Shown here piece by piece: positions 7,901 through 15,600 of a stretch of 32,751 nt of DNA. The notes under the pieces were generated by a model. It worked only from the letters and a program-made list of their open reading frames with translations. It did not search any database and was not told the origin of the DNA. The position numbers and the translations under genes were made by a program. The stretch spans positions 1 through 32,751 of the forward strand of contig JAJZHW010000015.1 in the NCBI GenBank assembly GCA_021810805.1. The letters run 5' to 3'. How positions within the stretch are numbered: position 1 is the stretch's first letter; every line of letters starts with the position of its first letter. The stretch is from Nitrospirota bacterium (GTDB taxonomy: Bacteria > Nitrospirota > Leptospirillia > Leptospirillales > Leptospirillaceae).

Positions 7901-9688
7901 CGGGAAGGGTTCCTCGTGGTCGAGGTAGACGGTGAGGAAGGCATATTTTTCATGATTTCTCCGAACGAGAATGTTGGCACTCGCCCGGATACCAAAATGA
8001 GCGGCTTTCTCTTTCCATGGAGCCATTAAGGGGTTTTTCTCAAAAGAGGCGTTGTAGACCGGAAGACCCGACCTCCAGGATTGGCCGATAGGCCCATTTC
8101 CGTTGGGATCGTCCTCTTTTATCGAAACATGAACGCCCTCGAGATAGCCCATCGTTCCGGAGGCTGCCAGTTGCCAAACCTCGCCCGTCTCGGGATCGGG
8201 ACGACCCACCCAGGCCAGCACCACCCCCGGCACCTTCAGGGAGAGGCGGCAGAAGAGATCCAGAAGGGCCCCCTCGTCGTCGACTTCGGCCATGGCCTCA
8301 AGAAGGCGGCCCCGGAGGTCGTTGTAGGAGAGGAGCTCGACGAGCCGGTCGTTCTTCTCCCGAAGAAGGACGGCCAGGCGTTCGCGTTCGGTGATGTCGA
8401 CCCCCAGCGTCACGAGATAGCGCCCCTCCCCCTCGTCGACCACCGTATTGGTCCACCGGAAGAGGCGGCGCTCCCCCGAGGGACGGACCCAGTGGTTTTC
8501 GTACTCCCGGGGGATGGTCCGGGACTTCATCCGCTCGAATAGATCGTGGACGGCGGGGTGCTCGTCGTCCGGAAGGAAGCGCTCCCAGGCATAGGGCTCC
8601 TCCGGAACGAGCCCCTCGGCCATCTCCATGAACTCCCGGGCCGCCCGGTTCATCCTCAAGATCCGGCCATCCGATCCGATCACGAGGCCCACCGCCCCCG
8701 CCCCCTCAAAGACGGCGGCATCCAGACCGGAGAGCTCCCCGAGAATGCGGAGGAGCTTCTCCTGACGTCGCGACAGGACAGCGATCCCGACGCCCATCCC
8801 CGAGAGAAAGAAGAGACCGGTCATTTCGATACTCCACCTGAGGCGCCCCAGCCGTTCATAGCGGAGAAAGGCGGTCTTGGGGGGCCAGGAGACGGTGGCC
8901 ACAAAGGGGTAGGCGGACACCGGCACCTGAAGGGTCCGGGAAGACGAAGCGCTGGTCGGGGGGGGAGACGAAGAGGGGAGAAGGAGGCCGGAAGAAGAAA
9001 TGCCCACGCGAAAGGAGGAGGTTCCCTCGAAAACAGCCGGGAGGAGCGCATCCATCCGGACATGGGTCCGGACATAGAGGGAGGAGCCGGGAACAAGGGC
9101 CCCGAGAGGGAGCAGGCGGGTTCCGACGGAGGAAGAATGGAACGGGCGCCCGATCCGCAGGGAGGGATTCAAGGGAAGGGGACCCAAGGAGTGCGCAGCC
9201 TTCGGGGAGCCAAGCGGGCGGCCGCCCCCTCCCCGGGTCAACCAGAGAACGGGACCCGATTCCCCCCGTTCCAGTTCGAAATCCACCATGGCGGGATGGA
9301 GCGCCAGAAAGATCCGGACATCGCGCTTAATCTCGGGTCCGGGCCGGACGGCGTCACGGCCGGAAAAGATCGACGCCACAAACCCCAGATCGATAAAGCG
9401 GGAGGAGAGGTTCCCCGCGAATTCCGCGCCCGCACGCAGAGCCTCTTGCCGAGCCTCTATCCGAACATGATCCCGGGCCTCCCCATACTTCGAGATCTCG
9501 AAGAAGACGATCGATCCCCATGAAAACAAAAGGATCCCGACGATCAGGAGATCCACCCATCGGGAGAGCAGCGTTTCGACGGTGCGCTTCATCTCGGGCG
9601 GGAGCGAGATTCCCCTGCCCGGAGGGGGACCGTGACGATCGCCACCGCCTCCCCCCTCCGGGAACCGATCGTATTCCGGGAAAAGCAT
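4913..9688 (-). CDS. Membrane-bound PAS/GAF sensor with GGDEF and EAL domains
   Basis: A 1591-residue c-di-GMP turnover protein. Approximate order: membrane helix 47-65, periplasmic sensor region 66-285, membrane helix 286-305, PAS 325-430, GAF 455-615, PAS 620-745, GAF 765-910, PAS 920-1040, GGDEF 1050-1215, EAL 1235-1480, and a C-terminal domain 1485-1591 that I do not recognise. The cyclase motif LGGDEF is intact with an RKTD inhibitory site. In the EAL domain the EAL triad, the Asn of SVNVNPQ, the paired Asp of MDDVG, the Lys of VDKVKLD, the Glu of EGVES and the Gln of MLQGY are all kept. Loop 6 reads DDVGSAYSS in place of DDFGTGYSS, so phosphodiesterase activity may be changed. The ATG at 9688 follows GAGGGAGA and lies 12 bases after pheT. 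An alternative start at residue 33 (MKRTVETL) would drop the Gly/Pro-rich N terminus. Confidence 0.93.
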   Translation of the reverse strand: MLFPEYDRFPEGGGGGDRHGPPPGRGISLPPEMKRTVETLLSRWVDLLIVGILLFSWGSIVFFEISKYGEARDHVRIEARQEALRAGAEFAGNLSSRFIDLGFVASIFSGRDAVRPGPEIKRDVRIFLALHPAMVDFELERGESGPVLWLTRGGGGRPLGSPKAAHSLGPLPLNPSLRIGRPFHSSSVGTRLLPLGALVPGSSLYVRTHVRMDALLPAVFEGTSSFRVGISSSGLLLPSSSPPPTSASSSRTLQVPVSAYPFVATVSWPPKTAFLRYERLGRLRWSIEMTGLFFLSGMGVGIAVLSRRQEKLLRILGELSGLDAAVFEGAGAVGLVIGSDGRILRMNRAAREFMEMAEGLVPEEPYAWERFLPDDEHPAVHDLFERMKSRTIPREYENHWVRPSGERRLFRWTNTVVDEGEGRYLVTLGVDITERERLAVLLREKNDRLVELLSYNDLRGRLLEAMAEVDDEGALLDLFCRLSLKVPGVVLAWVGRPDPETGEVWQLAASGTMGYLEGVHVSIKEDDPNGNGPIGQSWRSGLPVYNASFEKNPLMAPWKEKAAHFGIRASANILVRRNHEKYAFLTVYLDHEEPFPPEIREILETIGASLSLAIDRLDLKHREAEARALSEALLSNSAAGIDLVRYPDRVVVAVNDAFLGIFGFASRGEIVGQSVRKIYFDDEGFSKVGDISARALSEGKAFARDVSFRRRSDGKRVWSDIFAHCVGGSAPDLLVWTVVDVTERHELQEALERISRFRNLLAQVTRLLAERNEEEGLFQEICEKIAALGEVSLAWVGVPDSEGWFHFLGAAGSSGYMEGLSITIDESVPEGHGPAGRVWRSGEPLFNVDLVREFGESSRGLRLAAHGFRSLGSLPLFRSGRIWGLLTFYLREGEFDDSLQELLREMAAMISEGLDRLDEKRRDRILSSAVAAVGEGVSISTAEGEVLFVNDAFTAITGYPAEEVRGRNLRLLQGEKTDPKTVGAIRDAIREERIFRGQILNYRKGGTPFWNLLTISPIRNANGRVVEFVGVQRDVTEIVEVSQRLEHESLHDRLTGLPNRRALDRTFAMAFERSMRYRVNLAVVMLDLDDFKPVNDLHGHEAGDHLLLVLGGRVGGVLRKTDFLARLGGDEFVLLVENYAGTEELADILRRVAEAIEREVLLPGGEAVRVGVSMGVAAISGEAGAESPDALLRLADQALYESKSHKSDREVPWVIFGEGVAVRKNSAQRLLSEGRIEVHYQPILDLGKGTVVGVEALARMKKEDGSLLVPGEFLGSLTSQDLFELSRQVLQRVLVDMPRLSQRFPDLWVSVNVNPQSVTEECVACLRSMLEGATISPSHLFLEILEAQDFSETAGVLATLHHLKDLGVRLAMDDVGSAYSSLLRLKELPVDKVKLDQGFIRTIDKNPRDLHFVGAVQELVSRMGLVLVVEGVESEGVLDAMKSMDIDMLQGYAISRPLPLDGIVAYLEGFVPDGRPRPTTYFGLYALTLSMHGRLSRSVRQSPTLFEASRLSEARNCPVQEALDRLEIDRDDPISALHEEYHRQMAYFVRSLMTYGTVSEVVDQGFYRSGEELLEAILSAYRSVDSKNRGG

Positions 9689-9700
9689 GGGAGTCTCCCT

Positions 9701-11464
9701 CTAGTGCCCTGCGCCCAAGACGTCACCCTCCCCCAGAAGAGCGGCCACATCGAGCTCGAAGGCCGCCGCGGGCATGCGGATCCCCCAGAGGTCGAGGGTG
9801 GCGGGATGGATCTCTCCCACCGTGGCGACCCCCTCTCCCCGGGAATTTTTCAAAACCCCGCACCGACCGGGAATATACGGAGGATGATCCTCCGGTTCGA
9901 GAGCGAGCCGGAGGTCAAATCTCGCCAGCAGAGCCTCGAGAACGCCCTGGAGCTCGGAGATTCCTGCCCCGGGGTGGGAGATGAGGGCGGCGGCGAGGTG
10001 TAGATCCTTGAGACGGCGCTCTCCGGAGCGGGAGGAGGCCAGCTCCATCGCCTCCCCCACCTCGAAGACCCGGTGGGGATAGGGGTGGCGGGCCGACCGG
10101 GCTTCGGCGGCAAGCAGTCCCGAAAGAAGGGTGGGGCGGACCACCGCGTACTGCAGGGAGGCGGGATTGTCGATTCTCACGAGAGCCTCTCCCCCCCGTC
10201 CCAGGCGGGTCGTCACGGCGGGTTCCCCGGTGAGGATGTTGGAGAGGAGCTCGGTAAAGCCCATCCCGAGACAAGCCGTCCGGATGCGGTTTTCCACCTT
10301 GATCCGCGGCGCGGCGGATCCGGCGGTGAAGGCGCGGGGCATGACGGGCGCAAAGGAGTCGAAGCCCCGGGCCACCAGATAGTCCTCCACCACGTCGACC
10401 GCCCCCAGCAGATCGTCCCGGTAGAAGGGCTGAAGAACCTCATACCCCCCGGCTGAGGAGCGCCCGATTCCTTCCGGAGCCGTTCCCTTCCGGGAAATGG
10501 CCGGATAGCCGAACCCCAGAAGAACCTCGATAAAGTCCCGGGGATCATCCGCGGCTCCCGCCACCCGGGCGGGAAGTCCGGCCGGGACAAAGACCGCGAT
10601 CCCCGGAGAGGAGGGGGCGAGAATGTCGCCTCCCGCCCCCCGGGAGAGAAGCGGCTCCACCAGAAACCCCCGGTCGGCAAGGTTGGCGGCCAGAATGTTG
10701 AGCACCAGGAGGATCCTCTGGGGATCGTTTCCGGTCGCCTCCACGAAAAGATCCCGGTCCCCGGGAACCACCGCCCCCGAGGTCTGGCTGTTGATCACCG
10801 GCGGCAGGGAAAGGATCTCGCCATTGGCATCGGAGATCACCGGCCAGGCAGGATGGGAGGAGACAAGGGGGCCATAGGCGATCCCCTTGGGATGGGTGGC
10901 CAGCACCTCCCGAAGGGTCCGGGGAGACTCCTCTCCCAGGGGAACGAATCGGGTCGCATCGGGATCGGCCAGCCGGAAGGAGAGGGGAAAGACGATCTCC
11001 TTCTTCCCCTTCAGGGGGTAGACCCCGATGGCCAGGTCGGCCCTCTTCCGGCCAAAGAGTTCGGAGAGCCGCTCCTGGGTCCCGATGAGGCCGGCGAGCC
11101 CCTCCTCCCCCAGGGTTCCCCCCGTTGCCCGGAATCCTCCCAAGAAGGGACGAACACGGGATAAGGCCGGATCCACCGTCATCTCGGGGGCCTTCCCCGC
11201 CTCCCGCGTTGAAGCCTTCTCGAGAAAGCTGTAGGGACGCCCCGGAAGCGGGGTCCCTCCCCGAAGCTGCCGGGCGATGCCCTCCACGCTCCAGAGATCG
11301 GGACGATTGGTATCGTTGAGCTCGATCTTGAAGCGGCGGGTGGCGGGATCGTAGTGCTTCCACTCTCCCTTGACCCGGTCGAGGGCCTGGTTCATCTCCT
11401 CGGGCGAGAGAGGGGTGGGAAGAAGGCTGTTGAGATCGTCGAGATGTCCTTCAAGGGTCGGCAA
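9701..11464 (-). CDS. pheT: Phenylalanyl-tRNA synthetase beta subunit, archaeal/eukaryotic type
   Basis: Beta subunit of PheRS; carries the B3/B4 editing site and supports the alpha subunit in charging tRNA-Phe. At 587 residues it is far shorter than the usual bacterial beta subunit (about 790-800) and lacks both the N-terminal OB-fold tRNA-binding domain and the C-terminal FDX-ACB domain. It starts straight into the archaeal-type N terminus, with NDTNRPDLWSVEGIARQLRG and later LFVEATGNDPQRILLVLNIL, both typical of the archaeal/eukaryotic form. The start is TTG at 11464, preceded by AAAGGA, 15 bases after pheS. The stop is 12 bases before the GGDEF/EAL gene, so translation and c-di-GMP genes probably share a transcript. 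Confidence 0.9.
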   Translation of the reverse strand: MPTLEGHLDDLNSLLPTPLSPEEMNQALDRVKGEWKHYDPATRRFKIELNDTNRPDLWSVEGIARQLRGGTPLPGRPYSFLEKASTREAGKAPEMTVDPALSRVRPFLGGFRATGGTLGEEGLAGLIGTQERLSELFGRKRADLAIGVYPLKGKKEIVFPLSFRLADPDATRFVPLGEESPRTLREVLATHPKGIAYGPLVSSHPAWPVISDANGEILSLPPVINSQTSGAVVPGDRDLFVEATGNDPQRILLVLNILAANLADRGFLVEPLLSRGAGGDILAPSSPGIAVFVPAGLPARVAGAADDPRDFIEVLLGFGYPAISRKGTAPEGIGRSSAGGYEVLQPFYRDDLLGAVDVVEDYLVARGFDSFAPVMPRAFTAGSAAPRIKVENRIRTACLGMGFTELLSNILTGEPAVTTRLGRGGEALVRIDNPASLQYAVVRPTLLSGLLAAEARSARHPYPHRVFEVGEAMELASSRSGERRLKDLHLAAALISHPGAGISELQGVLEALLARFDLRLALEPEDHPPYIPGRCGVLKNSRGEGVATVGEIHPATLDLWGIRMPAAAFELDVAALLGEGDVLGAGH

Positions 11465-11479
11465 GGGGATCCTTTCGCG

Positions 11480-13066
11480 TTATCGGGGAGGGTCGGCGGG
11501 AGAGGACGGCCGAGGAGAGCCGGCCCACGAGCGCTCTTCCGCGCGGACCATCCCGGAAAGCACCGAGAGGTCGCCGGTGAAGAGGTCGCGAATGTCGGAG
11601 AGGCCCAGGCGGAACATGGCCATGCGGTCGATCCCCATCCCCCAGGCTATGACGGGGACATCGACCCCCAGAGGACGGGTGACCTCAGGGCGGAAGAGCC
11701 CCGCACCGCCCAGCTCCATCCATCCGAGCTCGGGATGGTGGGCATGGAGCTCCACCGAGGGCTCCGTAAAGGGGAAGTAGGCCGGCTTGTAATGGACCTG
11801 GTCCACCCCGGCAATCTCCCGGGCCAGAAGGGCCAGAAGCCCCAGAAGGGTGACGAAGCTCGCGTCCTTCTCGAGAACGATGCCCTCCGCCTGAAAAAAG
11901 TCCACGGCGTGGGTGGCGTCCACCTGGTCGTGGCGGAAGCAGCGGGCGATGGCAAAGTACTTCCCCGGGACGTCGGGATTGCGGGAGAGGGTCCGGGAGG
12001 AAAGGGCCGTTCCCTGGCTTCTCATGAGAAGGCGCCTGGCCTGTTCGGGGTCGAAGCCCTGACGCCACCCCCGGGTGGAGACCGGGGGCTCTTTTCCTTC
12101 GTGGGTCCGTGCCACCGCCTCCATGGGCCATTCATGGGAATCCGTCGCCATGCGCGGTTCCGAGATCAGATAGATGTCGTGGATGTTGCGGGCGGGATGG
12201 GTCTGGGGGATAAAGAGGGCGTCCATGTTCCAGAACTCCGGCTCCACGAGGCTCCCGGTCATCTCGGCAAAGCCCAGCCGGACGAGATGGCTCCGCACCT
12301 CTTCAAGGAATTCCCGATAGGGATGGAGATGGCCCTGGAGAGGGGGTGGCGCCTCGGCCCCCACCGAAAAGGGACGGAAGGTCCCCCCTTCCCAGCTCCG
12401 GCTCTGGAGCATTTCTGGGGTCACATTGCCCAGAAGCTCGCCGCCCTCATCGAGATCGGAAAGCGACAGATTTGCGTCGGGAGCGAGCCTGTAGGAGCGG
12501 AAGCTTTTTACATCGAGACGGATCAGGCCTTTTTCCTTTCCCCGGCGCCGCTGGTACTGGGAGAGAAGCTCCTGCTCCTCCTTCGGAAGGGACTCCAGAA
12601 GGACGGGCGCCTCCGCCGACATCGACAACAACTTCCGAAGAAGGAGCACACCCGGGGGAAGATCCCCCGAACGAACCGCCTGCCCCCCCTCCACCACCTT
12701 GAGGGAGCCCGCATCCTTGAGGGCCCCCATCGCCTTTGAGGCGACGGAGGGATCGGGAAAGAGAGCCCGCAGGTCGCTCATCGGCCGGGGCCCCCCGGCC
12801 AGCGCCTCCATGATGATTTCCTCGGGCAGGCCGTCGGAGAGGGCCTGAAGTCCCTGGTCGGTGGGCCTCAGGAGCGTCTCTTCGCGGTCGAGCCGCTCCT
12901 CCAGGAGCCCCCGCGACTTGACCATCTCCAGCCCCATCTGGACCTGGGCCGGAGAGAGCCCAGACAGGGGTCCGACATCGTCGGACGAAAGGAAGGCTCC
13001 GGGCTCATTGCGGGTGAGAAACGGCCGGAGAAGCGCCCTTTCAACGGGATGGAGTGGCTGGGACAT
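11480..13066 (-). CDS. pheS: Phenylalanyl-tRNA synthetase alpha subunit, archaeal/eukaryotic type
   Basis: Catalytic subunit of PheRS. The 528-residue product is much longer than bacterial PheS (about 330-350) and matches the archaeal form. About 200 N-terminal residues look like winged-helix modules (SSDDVGPLSGLSPAQVQMGL and PMSDLRALFPDPSVASKAMG). The class II core follows: GHLHPYREFLEEVRSHL, EPEFWNMDALFIPQTHPARN, motif 2 in ARCFRHDQVDATH (about 374) and motif 3 GMGIDRMAMFRLG (about 480). FWNMDALF.PQ.HPAR is the archaeal version of this region. I chose the ATG at 13066 (AAGGA upstream); it overlaps the preceding ABC ATPase gene by 26 bases. A longer frame exists but only as the shadow of that gene. 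Confidence 0.92.
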   Translation of the reverse strand: MSQPLHPVERALLRPFLTRNEPGAFLSSDDVGPLSGLSPAQVQMGLEMVKSRGLLEERLDREETLLRPTDQGLQALSDGLPEEIIMEALAGGPRPMSDLRALFPDPSVASKAMGALKDAGSLKVVEGGQAVRSGDLPPGVLLLRKLLSMSAEAPVLLESLPKEEQELLSQYQRRRGKEKGLIRLDVKSFRSYRLAPDANLSLSDLDEGGELLGNVTPEMLQSRSWEGGTFRPFSVGAEAPPPLQGHLHPYREFLEEVRSHLVRLGFAEMTGSLVEPEFWNMDALFIPQTHPARNIHDIYLISEPRMATDSHEWPMEAVARTHEGKEPPVSTRGWRQGFDPEQARRLLMRSQGTALSSRTLSRNPDVPGKYFAIARCFRHDQVDATHAVDFFQAEGIVLEKDASFVTLLGLLALLAREIAGVDQVHYKPAYFPFTEPSVELHAHHPELGWMELGGAGLFRPEVTRPLGVDVPVIAWGMGIDRMAMFRLGLSDIRDLFTGDLSVLSGMVRAEERSWAGSPRPSSPADPPR

Positions 13067-14075
13067 CAGACGGGGATCCTTGGGATAAAAGGGTGACGGG
13101 AGACCAGGAGCTCTCCCCTCGGGGCAGATGGCAGAGGACCTCCCGGACCTCCCCTTCGGAAAGGCGGGGAGGAGGGGCCAGACGACACTCGGGAAGAGCG
13201 CGGTCGCAGCGGGGAAGGAAGGCGCAGAGCCCGGTCGGCCCCGGCTCCGACCCCGCATTCGAAGGGGCCGCCTCTCCCGCCTCCGGAAGCGTTCCCTCGG
13301 CAAGAAGGCGGGTATAGGGGTGGCGGGGGTCGTCCAGGACGTCCCGGGTGGGGCCGCTCTCGACGATCCTCCCCCGGTAGAGCACCGCGACCCGATCGGA
13401 GAGGTAGCGCACCATAGGGATGTCGTGGGAGATGAAGAGCAGGCTCATGGCGTCGGTGTCGACGAGTGAGGAGAAGAGGTTGATGATCTGGGCGCCCATG
13501 GAGAGGTCGAGAGAGGCGATGGGCTCGTCGGCCACCAAAAGCTCCGGTCCGCACGCGATGGCCCGGGCAATCCCGATCCTCTGGCGCCCTCCCCCCGAAA
13601 ATTCCCGGGGGAGGCGCTCCATGTCCCGGGAGGAGAGCCCCACCCGTTCCAGAAGACGGGCCACCCGGTCGCGGCGGGACGAAGAATCCGGCTCGATCCC
13701 GTGGACCACAAGCGGCTCCTCCACGATCTCCCGGACCCGCATGCGGGGGTTCAGGGAGGCGTAGGGGTCCTGAAAAACCATCTGGAATCGCCGCCGCTGG
13801 GCTCGCAGGGCCCGGCCCGACAGGGCCGTGAGATCGACGCCGTCGAAGAGGATCCTGCCGCGGGTGGGAGGAAGAAGGCGCATCACCATCCGGCCGATCG
13901 TCGTCTTCCCCGACCCGGACTCCCCCACCAGACCCAGCACCTCTTGCCGGCCGATGGAAAACGAGACCTCGGAGACCGCCTCGAGGCGACGTTTTCTGGC
14001 AAAGATCCCGCCTCCCGGAAGATCGAATTCCCGGGAGAGGCTCTCGGCTTGCAGGAGGGGGAGGTCAGGCCGCAT
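13041..14075 (-). CDS. Opp/Dpp-type ABC transporter ATPase (DppF/OppF-like)
   Basis: Second ATPase of a peptide (or nickel-type) uptake ABC system; hydrolyses ATP at the inner membrane. The 344-residue product has Walker [11 protein letters not shown]-loop VFQDPYASLNPR, Walker B LLVADEP, the switch His in FISHD, and the C-terminal cysteine segment CAFLPRCDRALPEC typical of oligopeptide ATPases. The signature motif reads FSGGGRQR, with Gly in place of the usual Gln. No permease or substrate-binding protein gene is in the window, so the substrate cannot be assigned. It overlaps the previous ATPase gene by 11 bases and pheS by 26 bases. Confidence 0.88.
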   Translation of the reverse strand: MRPDLPLLQAESLSREFDLPGGGIFARKRRLEAVSEVSFSIGRQEVLGLVGESGSGKTTIGRMVMRLLPPTRGRILFDGVDLTALSGRALRAQRRRFQMVFQDPYASLNPRMRVREIVEEPLVVHGIEPDSSSRRDRVARLLERVGLSSRDMERLPREFSGGGRQRIGIARAIACGPELLVADEPIASLDLSMGAQIINLFSSLVDTDAMSLLFISHDIPMVRYLSDRVAVLYRGRIVESGPTRDVLDDPRHPYTRLLAEGTLPEAGEAAPSNAGSEPGPTGLCAFLPRCDRALPECRLAPPPRLSEGEVREVLCHLPRGESSWSPVTLLSQGSPSDVPATPSR

Positions 14076-15075
14076 GGACGGGGGCTCCCAGGGGAGATTC
14101 GTCGGGGTGGTGGCAAAAGACGCGCTCCCCCTCCCCCCCGTTCCAGGGAGGAAGGGTCGAGGTGCAGAGGGCGTCGGCCCGGGAGCAGCGGGGAGCGAAG
14201 GAGCATCCCGGAGGGAGATCCCACAAGGGGGGAACCTGACCTCCGATGGCCTGCAGGGGAGCCTCTTTCCGCGTCAGGATCCCTCCCTCCGGCCGGGAGG
14301 CCAGAAGGGCCCGACCGTAAGGGTGCCGGGGCCCGAGGGAGAAGAAACGGGCGGAGGGTGCCTCCTCGACGATCCTCCCCGCATACATGAGGAGCACCCG
14401 GTCGGAGACCCGTCTCACATGGGAGAGGTCGTGGGAGATGAAGAGCAGGCTCTGACCCGACCGCTGGCGGATCCGGGCCAGGAGCGCCAGGATCTGGAGG
14501 GCCACCGTCGGATCGAGCGCGGTGGTCGGCTCGTCGGCAATCACGAGAAGGGGATCGAGCGCCAGGGCCATGGCGATCATCACCCGCTGGCGCATGCCCC
14601 CCGAGAGCTGGTGGGGATAGGAACGGCTCACCGTCAGGGGGTCGGGAAGACCCGCCGCCCGAAGCCCTTCGAGAATGCGTCGGGATATCTCCTCGCCGGA
14701 GAGCGGGGTGTGGCTTTGATAGATTTCCCGGATCTGGGTCTCGACGGTGAGAACCGGGTTCAAGGCGCTCTGGGGCTCCTGGAAGACCATGGAGACCTTC
14801 TGGCCCCGGATTGTCCTCAACCGGCCCTCCGGAAGGGCGAGGAGATCCTCTCCGTCGAAAAAAATGCTCCCCCCGGCAATCCGGGATCCCGGCGGAAAAA
14901 GCCCAAGAAGGGAGAGCCCCGTCAGGGTCTTCCCCGAACCGGACTCACCCACCAGCCCCACCGCCTCCCCCTTGGACAAGGAGAAGGAGACTTCCCGCAC
15001 CGGGACGATCTCCCCTTCGCGCGTTTTGAGGGAAAGGGTCAGATTCTCCACCCGAAGAAGCGCCTCTTTCCCCAT
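14065..15075 (-). CDS. Opp/Dpp-type ABC transporter ATPase (DppD/OppD-like)
   Basis: First ATPase of the pair, 336 residues. Walker [10 protein letters not shown]-loop [11 protein letters not shown], a normal signature LSGGMRQR, Walker [14 protein letters not shown], switch FISHDLSHV and the C-terminal [14 protein letters not shown] cysteine motif are all present. The ATG at 15075 follows GAGGAG and overlaps the queD stop in TGATG, which suggests coupled translation. The frame is open for another 105 codons upstream, but that part is antisense-like shadow over queD. As with its partner, membrane and binding components must be encoded elsewhere. Confidence 0.9.
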   Translation of the reverse strand: MGKEALLRVENLTLSLKTREGEIVPVREVSFSLSKGEAVGLVGESGSGKTLTGLSLLGLFPPGSRIAGGSIFFDGEDLLALPEGRLRTIRGQKVSMVFQEPQSALNPVLTVETQIREIYQSHTPLSGEEISRRILEGLRAAGLPDPLTVSRSYPHQLSGGMRQRVMIAMALALDPLLVIADEPTTALDPTVALQILALLARIRQRSGQSLLFISHDLSHVRRVSDRVLLMYAGRIVEEAPSARFFSLGPRHPYGRALLASRPEGGILTRKEAPLQAIGGQVPPLWDLPPGCSFAPRCSRADALCTSTLPPWNGGEGERVFCHHPDESPLGAPVHAA

Positions 15076-15458
15076 CAAGGCTCCTCGTAGGTCGCGACAT
15101 ACCCGTCCATCTCGCACACCGAGACGCGGGCGACCGCGACTCCCGCAGGGGAGGAGGTGGACAGGCTTTTGACAAGCCCCCGGTAAAAATAGACGGCGAT
15201 GTTCTCGGCGGTCGTCGTCCGGTCGGCAAAAAAAGGATGGTCGTTCAAGTGGGTATGGTCGAGCTCGGCCACAAGCGGATCGAGGAGGCGTTCGATCTCG
15301 TGAAAGTCCACCGCCATCCCAAGCCCATCGAGACCGGAGGAGCAAAAGGTGGCCTCTACGGTCCAGTTGTGGCCGTGAAGCCTCGCACACAGGCCGGGAT
15401 ACCCCACGATGATATGGGAGGCGGCAAAGCTCCTCCGGGCGGAAACGGAAAAACCCAT
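15075..15458 (-). CDS. queD: 6-pyruvoyl-tetrahydropterin synthase/QueD family protein
   Basis: Likely 6-carboxy-5,6,7,8-tetrahydropterin synthase, the second step of queuosine (preQ0) biosynthesis from GTP. The 127-residue protein has the zinc histidines in SFAASH and LHGHNW, the catalytic Cys in GLCARLHGH, the HTHLND segment and TTAENIAVY. Two ATGs lie side by side (15461, 15458); the second is better spaced from AGAGG. It is first in the unit reaching to the GGDEF/EAL gene. No queC or queE is nearby, so the pterin branch of the family is not fully excluded, although the short sequence fits QueD best. Confidence 0.82.
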   Translation of the reverse strand: MGFSVSARRSFAASHIIVGYPGLCARLHGHNWTVEATFCSSGLDGLGMAVDFHEIERLLDPLVAELDHTHLNDHPFFADRTTTAENIAVYFYRGLVKSLSTSSPAGVAVARVSVCEMDGYVATYEEP

Positions 15459-15515
15459 CATGTCCTCTTTGAAAATGGCACCGTCCGGACGGTCGACGCC
15501 GGAACCAACCCGTCC

Positions 15516-15524
15516 ATTATAGCA
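15516..15524 (-). promoter_or_regulatory. Extended -10 promoter element before queD
   Basis: On the minus strand TGCTATAAT (a TGn plus a perfect -10) lies about 58 bases before the queD start. No good -35 is seen, as is usual for extended -10 promoters. The leader contains the 12-base palindrome CCGTCCGGACGG (15481-15492). This would be the start of the queD-to-GGDEF/EAL transcript. Confidence 0.5.
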
Positions 15525-15600
15525 GAGAGGAGCGCGGAGGAGGAGAGCGTGAAGCGGGTTTTCCTGCCGAAGCGGCAAGGCGAACCGGGAGGAAAAAATA

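Noticed and set aside
4997-8029. Very long plus-strand open frame (about 1010 codons) inside the GGDEF/EAL gene
   Set aside because: It is antisense to a gene with clear PAS, GAF, GGDEF and EAL motifs. Long antisense frames are common in GC-rich genes, and the product is rich in Arg, Pro and His with no domain.
11354-12739. Long plus-strand frame opposite pheS and pheT
   Set aside because: Antisense shadow of PheRS genes whose motifs are certain.
13067-13303. N-terminal extension of PheS
   Set aside because: These codons lie inside the ABC ATPase gene and are Arg/Pro-rich; archaeal-type PheS begins at the ATG at 13066.
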